The position numbers were made by a program, and so were the translations under genes. DNA of 64,000 bases from JADLGH01 sp964586675 (lineage in GTDB: Bacteria; Desulfobacterota_D; UBA1144; Nemesobacterales; UBA2774), in contig CAZPHQ010000012.1 in assembly GCA_964586675.1 (NCBI GenBank), positions 1 to 64,000 of the forward strand, read 5' to 3'. This document shows, in pieces, positions 31,929 to 40,701 of the stretch. The notes under the pieces are model-generated. The model ran no database searches. It was not told the DNA's origin and saw nothing but the letters and a program-made list of their open reading frames with translations. Within the stretch, counting starts at the first letter, position 1. The number at the start of each line of letters is the position of its first letter.

Positions 31929-32213
31929 TCATGCAGTCTGCTTGTCTATAGCGTCGCGGAGGAACCTGCTCGGCTTGAACACGACGGCCTTCCTCTCGGC
32001 GATCTCTATCGTCTCGCCCGTGGCGGGATTACGGCCCTTCCTCGCCTTACGGTTCTGAACGCGGAAGCTCCCGAACCTGGGGAGCTTTATTCCCTCGCCC
32101 CTGCTCAGCTTTTCCTTGGCGACCTCGAAAAAGAATTCTACTATTTCCGCGGACTCCCTCTTCGAGAGACCGATCCTGGTGTGTATTACGTCCGCCAGCT
32201 CTTTTTTAGTCAT
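31929..32213 (-). CDS. ihfA: Integration host factor alpha-like HU/IHF protein
   Basis: A 94-residue HU/IHF-family DNA-bending protein. MTKKELADVIHTRIGLSKRESAEIVEFFFE is the dimer half, GIKLPRFGSFRVQNRKARKGRNPATGETI is the beta-arm with the conserved RNPxTG tip, and KAVVFKPSRFLRDAI closes it. The position 19 bases behind pheT matches the classical pheT-ihfA arrangement, favouring IHF-alpha over plain HU. The partner subunit is elsewhere. As in other genomes it may be made with PheT from one message. Confidence 0.88.
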   Translation of the reverse strand: MTKKELADVIHTRIGLSKRESAEIVEFFFEVAKEKLSRGEGIKLPRFGSFRVQNRKARKGRNPATGETIEIAERKAVVFKPSRFLRDAIDKQTA

Positions 32214-32232
32214 CTCTTTACCCCTCCTTTCG

Positions 32233-34644
32233 CTATATTGTACGTAATTCAGCCCCCAGAGCCAATCGAAGTTTTTTAAGCGCCTTATCCTGAATTTTAT
32301 TGATATCCTCTTCTGTCAGCGTCTTGTCCGCCGCCCTCAGGTGAAGGGAGACCGCGACGCTCTTCTTCCCGGCCTGCACGGAGCCGCCGGTGAACACGTC
32401 GAATATACGGGCGTCTTCTATGAGCCCCGAGCCGAGGGACCTTATCTCGTCAATTATACTGCCTGCCGACACTCCTTCATCCACCACGAGCGCGATGTCC
32501 CGCCTTACGGACGGGAACTTCGGAAGCGGTTTGAATTCTCCCTTCTTCCCGGCAGTGAGGCGGGCTGCGGCGTCGAGGTCTATCTCGGCGACGTAGACCC
32601 TTTTCGTGAGCTCGAGCTTCTCTCTGAGCCCCGGGTGAAGCTCGCCGACATATCCCACCGCTTCGCCGTCTATCAAAATTTCCGCAGACTTTCCGGGATG
32701 GAGGAATTCGATTTCAGGAGCCGGCCTCAAAGTGACGCCCGCCGGCACGTGAAGCGCGCCGAACGCCTTTTCGAGTATCGCCTTTAAATCGAAGAAATCG
32801 ATTTCCTCCCTGTCCCAGAGTTCCGGCTGTTTCCTTCCGGTTGCGGCCGCAGCCAGTTTGTTTATTTCTTTTGGAAGCTTGTCTCCTGAAGTGGGGATGT
32901 AAACCTTTCCCGTCTCGAATATCCTTACGTCGCTCTCCTGACGGCTGAGGTTGAGGAGAACGTTCTTGACGAGCCCGGCTGTGAGGCTTGTCCTCATCAC
33001 GGCCCCGTCTTTACTGATGGGATTGAGTATCGGAAGCGCGGCTTCCGGGCTGAAGAGCCTGAGAAGCTCCTCGTCCTCGAAGCTGTAGTTTATGGCCTCG
33101 TAAAATCCGTTTGCCGTGAATATTTCCTTGAACTTCTCCTGCGCCGTCCGGACGCTCCGCGGCAGCTCCGTTTTCATGGCGACGGCGGGGAGAGTGACAG
33201 GGACGTTGTTGTAGCCGTAGAGCCTGGCTGTTTCTTCTATGATGTCGATCTCGCGCGTGAGGTCGACCCTGTACGTCGGAACCTTGAACGTCAGAACTCC
33301 TTTATCCGACGACAGGAGCTCGAGCCCGAGCCTCTTCTGTATGGATATTATTTCTTCTTCGCTAATGTCTGTGCCGAGTATAGCGTTTACGCGCTTCGCG
33401 GTAACGCTCACTACGGCAGGTTCGATAATGACCGGATTCTCGTCGATTCTTCCGGCGGCAACTTTGCCTCCAGCGAGCTCCGCGATGAGCGCGGCCGCCC
33501 TGTCGAGCGCCCTAACGACGCCCTCGGGATCGACGCCTCTTTCGAATCTATAAGACGATTCTGACTTGAGCCCGGTTTTTCTCGAAGTTTTTCTCACGGT
33601 ATCGGGGCTGAAGTAGGCGCTTTCGAGGAGTATGTTACTCGTCCCATCGCTTACTTCCGTATCCGCGCCGCCCATGACGCCAGCCAGCGCGACGGCCCTT
33701 TCGGCGTCGCATATGAGAAGGTCGTCGCCACTGAGCTTTCTTTCGACGCCGTCGAGCGTTTTTATGATTTCTCCGTTTCCGGCCTGCCTCACGATAATCT
33801 TCTTCCCCTTTACGAGGTCGTAATCGAATGCGTGGAGGGGCTGTCCCAATTCGAGGAGGACGTAGTTCGTGACGTCCACGACGTTATTAATAGACCTTAT
33901 TCCCGACGATTCGAGCCGCGTCTTCATCCACTTCGGCGACGGGCCTATTTTCACGCCGGTTATCACGCGGCACGCGTACCTCGGGCACTTTTCGGGTGAG
34001 AGAATCTCGACGGATACGTAATCACCCACGGGGCTCCCGGATTCGCTTATGGACGCATCCGGATACCCGGCCTTGCCGGAGAGTATCGCGGCTACCTCCC
34101 TGGCCGCCCCGACCACGCTCAGGCAGTCGGGACGGTTGGGGGTTATGCCTATTTCAAGGAGGACGTCGTTAACGCCTATTTCGTCTATCAGGCGCGTACC
34201 CGGAACGGCGCCGGGGGAGAGTATCATTATGCCGTCCGATTCGGTTCCGAGACCGAGCTCGTTCTCGGCGCAGAGCATGCCTTCGGAGACCTGCCCCCTT
34301 ATTTTCGCTTTTTTGATTGTAACGCCTTCGGGAAATTTGGGCCCGGGCGGGAGGACTGTGCCCGTCTTCGCCAGCGCGACCTTGTCACCCGCTTTCATAT
34401 TGCTCGCCCCGCAGACTATCGGATACTCGTTCGAGCCGTCGGAAACCCTGCATAGAGACAGCTTGTCGGCATCCGGGTGGGGGCCCATGTCGAGTATTTC
34501 GGCTACTACTACGTTTTCGAGGGCCTTGCCGGTGTATTCTATAGATTCGACTTCGAGCCCGGACATTGTCAGCCTGTCGGCGAGCTCCTCCGGCGAGACG
34601 GAGTAATCGACGTACTCTTTAAGCCAGCTCAGAGATATTATCAT
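32233..34644 (-). CDS. pheT: Phenylalanyl-tRNA synthetase beta subunit
   Basis: An 803-residue beta subunit, full length. The N-terminal EMAP/OB-fold region (VVVAEILDMGPHPDADKLSLCRVSDG), the B3/B4 editing domain, the B5 fold (MKTRLESSGIRSINNVVDVTNYVLLELGQPLHAFD) and the C-terminal anticodon-binding FDX-ACB domain (PLPKFPSVRRDIALVVDE) are all present. The catalytic alpha subunit gene, pheS, normally lies directly upstream but is absent: the next gene is katG, about 190 bases away. So pheT has its own promoter region here. It is first in a run with ihfA, DUF502 and tilS. Confidence 0.95.
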   Translation of the reverse strand: MIISLSWLKEYVDYSVSPEELADRLTMSGLEVESIEYTGKALENVVVAEILDMGPHPDADKLSLCRVSDGSNEYPIVCGASNMKAGDKVALAKTGTVLPPGPKFPEGVTIKKAKIRGQVSEGMLCAENELGLGTESDGIMILSPGAVPGTRLIDEIGVNDVLLEIGITPNRPDCLSVVGAAREVAAILSGKAGYPDASISESGSPVGDYVSVEILSPEKCPRYACRVITGVKIGPSPKWMKTRLESSGIRSINNVVDVTNYVLLELGQPLHAFDYDLVKGKKIIVRQAGNGEIIKTLDGVERKLSGDDLLICDAERAVALAGVMGGADTEVSDGTSNILLESAYFSPDTVRKTSRKTGLKSESSYRFERGVDPEGVVRALDRAAALIAELAGGKVAAGRIDENPVIIEPAVVSVTAKRVNAILGTDISEEEIISIQKRLGLELLSSDKGVLTFKVPTYRVDLTREIDIIEETARLYGYNNVPVTLPAVAMKTELPRSVRTAQEKFKEIFTANGFYEAINYSFEDEELLRLFSPEAALPILNPISKDGAVMRTSLTAGLVKNVLLNLSRQESDVRIFETGKVYIPTSGDKLPKEINKLAAAATGRKQPELWDREEIDFFDLKAILEKAFGALHVPAGVTLRPAPEIEFLHPGKSAEILIDGEAVGYVGELHPGLREKLELTKRVYVAEIDLDAAARLTAGKKGEFKPLPKFPSVRRDIALVVDEGVSAGSIIDEIRSLGSGLIEDARIFDVFTGGSVQAGKKSVAVSLHLRAADKTLTEEDINKIQDKALKKLRLALGAELRTI

Positions 34645-34753
34645 TGTTCAGTGACCCAAAAGTTAATAATTACATATTCTTAGGGCCGGGTCAATACTTT
34701 AGCCGGAAGTCTCTCGCCGGGGAGAGAAGCGCGGAAAGGCCTGCCTGGAGCCT

Positions 34754-34806
34754 TAAAAAAGAACGGCGGCATGACCCCGAAACCGGGTCAAACCGCCGTT
34801 TCTTTT
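34754..34806 (-). terminator. Terminator of katG
   Basis: An inverted repeat centred near 34780 (AACGGCGG with CCGCCGTT, and inner TGACCC with GGGTCA) is followed on the minus strand by a T-run (34755-34760). It separates katG from pheT and can also fold on the plus strand. No gene lies in 34645-34834. Confidence 0.8.
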
Positions 34807-34834
34807 CACAAGGAGGATGGGCAACCTTTAGTTT

Positions 34835-37102
34835 TCAGTTCTTTCGGTGAAGGTCGAAGCGGTCGAGATTCATCACCTTGGTCCACGCCGCTATAAAGTC
34901 GCGCGTAAAGCGCTCCCGGGAGTCTTCGCATGCGTAGACTTCGGCGACGGCGCGGAGCTCGGAGTTCGAGCCGAAGATGAGATCGACCCGCGTGCCTGTC
35001 CACCTGAGCTCGCCCGTCTTGCGGTCGCGGCCTTCGAATAACTCCTGGGCGTCTGAAGTCGCCTTCCATGTTGTGCCGAAATCAAGAAGGTTGACGAAGA
35101 AGTCGTTAGTCAGCGCTTCGGGACGCTTCGTGAAGACGCCGTTTTGAGACTGATCGAAGTTCGCATTAAGGACACGGAGGCCGCCGAGGAGTACTGTCAA
35201 CTCGGGAACTGACAGCGTCAAAAGCTGCGCGCGGTCGACAAGCATTTCCTCAGCCTTTACGGTATGCGGACCGTTCAGATAGTTCCGGAACGCGTCCGCC
35301 GCAGGCTCGAGATAGGTGAAGGAGTCGATGTCAGTCTCCGTCTGCGACGCATCGGCGCGCCCGGGTGTGAACGGCACTGCCGCTTTATGCCCGGCGTTCT
35401 TCGCCGCCTGCTCGACGCCCGCGCATCCGCCGAGAACGATCAGGTCGGCGAGAGAAACCTTCTTGCCGCCGGCCTGAGCGTCGTTGAACTCTTTCTGTAT
35501 GCCTCCGAGCGTCTCAAGCACCTTCGCTAATCTGTCCGGATCGTTCACCTCCCAATCCTTCTGCGGCGAAAGGCGAATGCGGGCGCCGTTCGCGCCGCCG
35601 CGTTTATCCGAGCCGCGGAACGTCGACGCGGACGCCCAGGCAGCTGATACCAGCTCGGATACGGACAGCCCCGACGCGAGGATTTTGGCCTTGAGCGCTG
35701 AGACGTCTTTATCGTCGATCAATGGGTGCGTAACCGCCGGGATCGGGTCCTGCCAGATAAGCTCTTCATCCGGCACCTCGGGGCCGAGAAGGAGCACGCG
35801 CGGGCCCATGTCGCGGTGAGTGAGCTTGTACCACGCGCGGGCGAAAGCGTCCGCGAATTCGCCCGGATTCTCGTAAAAGCGCCGCGAGATCGGCCCGTAG
35901 ATCGGGTCGAACCTGAGGGAAAGGTCCGTCGTGAGCATGAACGGCGCGTGCTTCTTCGACGGGTCGTGCGCGTCCGGCACAGTTCCCGCCCCCGCTCCGT
36001 TCTTCGGCTTCCACTGGTGCGCGCCGGCCGGGCTCTTCGTCAATTCCCATTCGAAACCGAACAGGTTCTCGAAAAAATTATTGCTCCATTTTGTCGGGGT
36101 CGTGGTCCATGCGCCCTCGAGCCCGCTGGTGATCGTGTCGTCTCCACTGCCGCTGCCGAACTTGTTTTGCCAGCCGAGTCCCTGCTCCTCAAGGCCGGCG
36201 GCGGCGGGTTCCCGGCCGACGTACCCGGCCGGGTTGGCTGCCCCGTGTGTTTTGCCGAACGTGTGTCCGCCGGCGATGAGCGCTACCGTCTCCTCGTCGT
36301 TCATGGCCATGCGGCCGAAAGTCTCGCGGATGTCGCGGGCCGCTGCGAGAGGGTCGGGATTTCCGTTCGGCCCCTCCGGGTTCACGTAGATAAGGCCCAT
36401 CTGGACTGCGCCGAGAGGGTTCTCAAGCTGCCGGTCGCCAGTGTAGCGCTTGTCTTCAAGCCAGACGCCCTCGGAGCCCCAGTAGATATCTTCTTCTGTT
36501 TCCCACACGTCCTCGCGTCCGCCGCCGAAACCGAACGTTTTAAAGCCCATCGATTCGAGGGCGCAGTTGCCTGTGAGGATAAGGAGGTCGGCCCAGGAAA
36601 GCTTCCTGCCGTATTTCTGCTTGACCGGCCAGAGCAGGAGGCGCGCCTTGTCGAGGTTCGCGTTATCGGGCCAGCTGTTGAGCGGGGCGAAGCGCTGGCT
36701 GCCGGTGCCTCCTCCTCCGCGGCCGTCGGAGATGCGGTATGTGCCGGCGCTGTGCCACGCCATCCTGATGAACAGCGGCCCGTAGCTGCCGTAGTCGGCG
36801 GGCCACCAGTCCTGTGATTTCGTCATAAGATCGAAAATGTCTTTTTTTACCGCATCGAGATCGAGGGACTTGAATTCCTCGGCGTAATCGAACTCCTCGC
36901 CCATAGGGTTTGAGGAAGGGGCGTGCTGGCGGAGGATGTTAAGCCGAAGCATATTCGGCCACCACTCACGGTTCGAAGTGCCGCCGCCGGCGCTGAACTT
37001 CGCCGCCCCGCCCGAGAACGGACATCTGGCTTTGCTTTCGGTGTTCATATCTCCCAGAGCGGCGCTGTCCTGAGCCGCCGCAGACGCATTTTTCTCACTC
37101 AT
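34835..37102 (-). CDS. katG: Catalase-peroxidase KatG
   Basis: A 755-residue bifunctional heme catalase-peroxidase. The N-terminal catalytic domain has MAWHSAGTYR with the distal Trp-His, and QMGLIYVNPEGPNG with the Tyr of the Met-Tyr-Trp crosslink. GGHTFGKTHGA holds the proximal heme histidine. The C-terminal, inactive repeat domain is complete (LADLIVLGGCAGVEQAA). It removes hydrogen peroxide in the cytoplasm. A strong ribosome site AGGAGGT lies just upstream of the ATG. It is divergent from the OxyR gene, and an OxyR-type site lies between them, so peroxide induction is likely. Confidence 0.97.
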   Translation of the reverse strand: MSEKNASAAAQDSAALGDMNTESKARCPFSGGAAKFSAGGGTSNREWWPNMLRLNILRQHAPSSNPMGEEFDYAEEFKSLDLDAVKKDIFDLMTKSQDWWPADYGSYGPLFIRMAWHSAGTYRISDGRGGGGTGSQRFAPLNSWPDNANLDKARLLLWPVKQKYGRKLSWADLLILTGNCALESMGFKTFGFGGGREDVWETEEDIYWGSEGVWLEDKRYTGDRQLENPLGAVQMGLIYVNPEGPNGNPDPLAAARDIRETFGRMAMNDEETVALIAGGHTFGKTHGAANPAGYVGREPAAAGLEEQGLGWQNKFGSGSGDDTITSGLEGAWTTTPTKWSNNFFENLFGFEWELTKSPAGAHQWKPKNGAGAGTVPDAHDPSKKHAPFMLTTDLSLRFDPIYGPISRRFYENPGEFADAFARAWYKLTHRDMGPRVLLLGPEVPDEELIWQDPIPAVTHPLIDDKDVSALKAKILASGLSVSELVSAAWASASTFRGSDKRGGANGARIRLSPQKDWEVNDPDRLAKVLETLGGIQKEFNDAQAGGKKVSLADLIVLGGCAGVEQAAKNAGHKAAVPFTPGRADASQTETDIDSFTYLEPAADAFRNYLNGPHTVKAEEMLVDRAQLLTLSVPELTVLLGGLRVLNANFDQSQNGVFTKRPEALTNDFFVNLLDFGTTWKATSDAQELFEGRDRKTGELRWTGTRVDLIFGSNSELRAVAEVYACEDSRERFTRDFIAAWTKVMNLDRFDLHRKN

Positions 37103-37176
37103 TTTTTGTTACCTCCTCTTTAATGATATTAGCTGTTAGGATAGTAATTATGAACTCCAGAACCTATAGTCGTCAA

Positions 37177-37213
37177 ATATTCCTTATCTATAAATTGAAT
37201 AGGCATAGCCTAT
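37177..37213. promoter_or_regulatory. OxyR binding site
   Basis: Tetranucleotides ATAT (37177), CTAT (37188), ATAG (37199) and CTAT (37210) occur at exact 11-base steps, matching the OxyR pattern ATAG-N7-CTAT-N7-ATAG-N7-CTAT at 15 of 16 positions. It lies between the divergent katG and oxyR starts, in the 196-base gap that also holds both promoters. Confidence 0.8.
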
Positions 37214-37298
37214 ACTAACTTCACTCCTGTATGTACAATATATAAACAAGACACGCTCTTGAATCGCCGGGCATTTAATTAACAGAGGGATAGGATTT

Positions 37299-38201
37299 AT
37301 GGAGCTTCATCGGCTTAGATACTTTGTCGCGGTCGCGGAGTCGGGCGGGTTCAGCAAGGCCGCCCGGAGGTGTTACGTCGCCCAGCCTTCTCTCAGCCAG
37401 CAGATAATAAAGCTGGAGCAGGAGCTCGGCCAGAGGCTCTTCGAAAGGCTGGGGAGAAACGTCGCGCTCACGGAATCGGGAAGGGCGCTCCTCCCGAGGG
37501 CGAGGCTCGTGCTGAGGGAGGCCGAGGGCATCAAGTCCGGCATAATAGAAGACGTCGACGCCGGGGTCGGCGTACTCTCGGCGGGGTTCATCCCCACTAT
37601 AGCGCCTTACCTCCTTCCGGGAGCGCTCAAGAGATTCTATACAGGCTATCCCCGGGCCCGCATATCGCTCCAGGAGAACCTCACCGACAGGCTCGTCCGG
37701 GGCATTGTCGACCTCGAAATCGAGGTCGCCATAATGAGCCTGCCGATAGAAAACAGCCTTATTACCACGGAAACACTTTTCGACGATCCCCTTTATCTTG
37801 CCGTATCCCCGGGCCACAGGCTTCTTAAGTCCGGCGACATAAGGGCGAAAGACCTTAAAAATATTCCTTTCATAGCGCTCGAAGAAGATCACTGCCTCGG
37901 TGAGCAAGTGAATAACTTCTGCTACGAGAGGCAGATAAATCCCGACGTCGTCTGCAGGACTTGGAACCTCTCGACGATACAGCACTGCGTCTCGTTCGGG
38001 AACGGGGTTTCGCTCGTCCCGCTCATGATGGTGCTTACGGATACCACCGATTCATGCGTCTACAGGCCGATAAAGGGCAGGTCGCCGAAGAGGACGGTGG
38101 TCGCGGCATGGCACAGGGACCGAAAGCTCTCCCGGCTCGCCCGCGAATTCATCGGGATGGTGAAGGACGAATACGCCTCGCTCCTCGAAAGGGCGAAGTA
38201 A
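37299..38201 (+). CDS. oxyR: Peroxide-sensing LysR-type regulator OxyR
   Basis: A 300-residue LysR-type regulator. The N-terminal helix-turn-helix is LRYFVAVAESGGFSKAARRCYVAQPSLSQQI. The effector domain carries HCLGEQVNNFC, which places cysteines at 199 and 208 with the same eight-residue spacing, and even the same numbering, as the redox pair of E. coli OxyR. The peroxide disulfide switch is therefore very likely intact. It is divergent from katG with an OxyR-type operator in between, so it should both activate katG and control itself. It is followed by a cysteine desulfurase gene after about 90 bases. Confidence 0.93.
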   Translation: MELHRLRYFVAVAESGGFSKAARRCYVAQPSLSQQIIKLEQELGQRLFERLGRNVALTESGRALLPRARLVLREAEGIKSGIIEDVDAGVGVLSAGFIPTIAPYLLPGALKRFYTGYPRARISLQENLTDRLVRGIVDLEIEVAIMSLPIENSLITTETLFDDPLYLAVSPGHRLLKSGDIRAKDLKNIPFIALEEDHCLGEQVNNFCYERQINPDVVCRTWNLSTIQHCVSFGNGVSLVPLMMVLTDTTDSCVYRPIKGRSPKRTVVAAWHRDRKLSRLAREFIGMVKDEYASLLERAK

Positions 38202-38293
38202 CGCCCGCATTCGCGCGCTGGATTCGTTACTGTCAGGCGCATCTGGTGTAAAATAAACATTGTTCCATTCCGGCAGTTTCCGGGCGATTTGAA

Positions 38294-39466
38294 ATGAAAA
38301 AGGTCTATCTCGATTATAACGCCACGACACCTCTCGACCCGAGGGTTCTGGAAGCCATGATGCCGTACTTAAAGGAGGGCTTCGGAAACCCTTCGAGCAT
38401 TCACTCCCACGGGAGCGCCGCGAAGGCCGCGCTCGACGAGGCGAGGGAGAGGACGGCCGCGCTCCTCGGGGCCGGGGCGAGGGAAATCATATTCACCTCC
38501 GGCGGGAGCGAGGGCAATAACCTCGCCATAAAGGGTGCGTCGTTCGCCGAAGGCGGCCGGGGAGGGAAGCATCTCGTAACGACGAAGGTCGAGCACGATT
38601 CCACGCTCGACGCTTTCGTGTTCCTGGAGACGCGCGGCTTCAAGGTCACGTACCTCGGCGTCGATAAATACGGCCTCGTCGACCTCGACGAGCTACGCGA
38701 AGCAGTGACGGACGAAACGAGGCTCGTCTCCATAATCCACGCCAATAACGAGACCGGCGCGGTGATGCCCATGGAAGACATAGCCGCCGTCGTAAAGGAA
38801 AAGGGGGCGCTCCTCCACCTGGACGCCGTACAGGCGGCCGGCAAAATAGAAATGGATTTGAAAAGTATCGGTGCCGACCTCGTTTCCATATCGGCGCACA
38901 AGTTTTACGGTCCCAAAGGCGCGGGCGCTCTATACGTAAGAGATGGCCTGGCGCGGCGGCTCTCGCTCGCCCCGCTCATACACGGCGGGGGGCAGGAGAG
39001 GGGGCTCAGGTCCGGGACCGAAAACGTCCCGGCCATAGCGGGGCTCGGAAAGGCGGCGGAGCTGGCGCTCGGCGAGCTTGACGGCGACAGGGAAAGGGTG
39101 GGGCGCCTCCGGGACGAGTTATACGCCCGCATATCCGCCGGAGCGGGCGGGGTCACGCTAAACGGCCCGACGGACACCATAGTCCGGAACACGCTCAACC
39201 TTTCATTCCAGGGCGTTAACGGAGGATCGCTCGCCATGGCGCTCGACCTCGAAGGGATAGCGGTTTCGACGGGCTCCGCGTGCTCGGAGGGGAACGTTGA
39301 CCCCTCGCATGTCCTCCTCGCCATGGGACGTACGAGGCAGGAGGCGCACTCGTCTGTCAGATTCAGCCTCGGCAGGTTCACCACCCGGGAAGAGATCGAA
39401 TACGCCGCTTCGGCGGTCGTAACGGCGGTGAACAGGATGAGGAAGCTTAAGGGAACCGGGTCCTGA
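38294..39466 (+). CDS. Cysteine desulfurase (IscS/NifS-like)
   Basis: A 390-residue PLP enzyme that takes sulfur from cysteine for Fe-S clusters, thiamine or tRNA thiolation. YLDYNATTPLDPRV opens the protein, HVEHDST-like KVEHDSTLDAF follows, the PLP lysine is Lys203 in SAHKFYGPKG, and the sulfur-carrying cysteine is Cys330 in GSACSEGNVDPSHVLLAMG, in the loop layout of group I (NifS/IscS) enzymes. No iscR, iscU or mnmA lies beside it, so its main sulfur acceptor is unknown. Position behind oxyR hints at a cluster-repair link, which is speculation. Confidence 0.9.
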   Translation: MKKVYLDYNATTPLDPRVLEAMMPYLKEGFGNPSSIHSHGSAAKAALDEARERTAALLGAGAREIIFTSGGSEGNNLAIKGASFAEGGRGGKHLVTTKVEHDSTLDAFVFLETRGFKVTYLGVDKYGLVDLDELREAVTDETRLVSIIHANNETGAVMPMEDIAAVVKEKGALLHLDAVQAAGKIEMDLKSIGADLVSISAHKFYGPKGAGALYVRDGLARRLSLAPLIHGGGQERGLRSGTENVPAIAGLGKAAELALGELDGDRERVGRLRDELYARISAGAGGVTLNGPTDTIVRNTLNLSFQGVNGGSLAMALDLEGIAVSTGSACSEGNVDPSHVLLAMGRTRQEAHSSVRFSLGRFTTREEIEYAASAVVTAVNRMRKLKGTGS

Positions 39467-39479
39467 AACGGCGCGTCTT

Positions 39480-40520
39480 TTACGGGAACATCGGAGGGAT
39501 GTTGAGCCCCTCCGATTCCTCGAAGCCCATCATGATATTCATGTTCTGAACCGCGACGCCCGAAGCGCCCTTCACGAGGTTATCGATTACCGACACTATT
39601 ACCGCGGATTTCGATTCCGGGTCGCCCTTTATTCCAATATCGCAGAAGTTGGAGCCCTTTACCTGAGACGTCGAGGGATAGACCTTTTCAGGGCATATCC
39701 TGACGAACCTTTCGTTCTCGTAGTGCTTACGGTAGAGCTCTAAAAGCTCTCTGGTCGTCATGGCCTTGTTGAGTCTCACGTATACAGTCGAAAGTATGCC
39801 CCTGTCCATGGGAATGAGGTGCGGCACGAACTGGACTCTGAGGTCGATTCCGGAATATTCCCTCATGACCTCCTCGATCTCCGGCATGTGCCTGTGCTCG
39901 CCGACCTTATACGCCTTTACGCCCTCGTTCACCTCGCAGAAATGCGTGTCGAGCGAAGGATTCCTGCCAGCGCCGGATACGCCCGACTTCGAGTCGGCTA
40001 TTACGAGGCCGGGTTCTAAAAGCTGCTCCCACGCGAGGGGAAGAAGGCCCAGAATGACCGACGTCGGATAGCAGCCGGGGTTGGCGACGAGCTTTGCGGT
40101 TTTGAGCCTTTCCCTGTTTATCTCGGGGATGCCGTAAACTGCGTCCGGTATCAGCCCCGGATGGGGGTGCTCGCCGTACCAGACGGTGTAAACCTCGTGG
40201 CTCAGCCTGAAGTCGGCACCGAGGTCTATTATCTTTATTTCCCTTTCGTAGAGCTCCCCGACGACCTTCGCAGATGCCCCGTGAGGAAGCCCGAGGAAGA
40301 CGACGTCGATATCTTCCGGGAGGGCCTTCGGGTCAAGCGGGCTGAGCCCGAGATCACAGAGCCCGGCGAGGTGCGGAAAAACGTCGGAAATCCTCTTTCC
40401 GGCATGCTTGTCGGCGGTTAAATATGCAATCTCGACGGAGGGATGCGGCAGGAGGAACCTCAGAAGATCGCTCCCCGTATAACCGCTCGCCCCGAGTATT
40501 CCCGCTCTAATTTTCCGCAT
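39480..40520 (-). CDS. argC: N-acetyl-gamma-glutamyl-phosphate reductase
   Basis: A 346-residue NADPH-dependent reductase, third step of arginine synthesis. The Rossmann start is RAGILGASGYTGSDLLRFLLPHP, the catalytic cysteine is in LVANPGCYPTSVILGLLPL, and HRHMPEIEE and VQFVPHLIPMDRGI are ArgC signatures. It is monocistronic, convergent with the cysteine desulfurase gene and divergent from gap. argG and argH are elsewhere in the window; argB, argD, argF and argJ are not seen. Confidence 0.95.
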   Translation of the reverse strand: MRKIRAGILGASGYTGSDLLRFLLPHPSVEIAYLTADKHAGKRISDVFPHLAGLCDLGLSPLDPKALPEDIDVVFLGLPHGASAKVVGELYEREIKIIDLGADFRLSHEVYTVWYGEHPHPGLIPDAVYGIPEINRERLKTAKLVANPGCYPTSVILGLLPLAWEQLLEPGLVIADSKSGVSGAGRNPSLDTHFCEVNEGVKAYKVGEHRHMPEIEEVMREYSGIDLRVQFVPHLIPMDRGILSTVYVRLNKAMTTRELLELYRKHYENERFVRICPEKVYPSTSQVKGSNFCDIGIKGDPESKSAVIVSVIDNLVKGASGVAVQNMNIMMGFEESEGLNIPPMFP

Positions 40521-40620
40521 AGGAATTGAAAATATACGGTAAAATTGTCAAATACAAGGTCGTGTGAAGAATTCTCTTCTCAATTGCGGCCACAAGGGTC
40601 TTCCGCGGCCCTTCGATACC

Positions 40621-40649
40621 TTGACGCAAATAGTTTGTAAAGGTAATTT
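40621..40649 (+). promoter_or_regulatory. Promoter for the gap-pgk operon
   Basis: TTGACG (40621-40626), a 17-base spacer and TAATTT (40644-40649) precede gap, which also has a GGAGG ribosome site just before the ATG at 40702. Confidence 0.55.
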
Positions 40650-40701
40650 TTAGAGGATTTTCATCAAATTAAAAAACATTACAATTACCTGGAGGGACTG
40701 G

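Noticed and set aside
35726..36817. 363-codon plus-strand frame opposite katG
   Set aside because: Shadow of katG; its translation has no family features.
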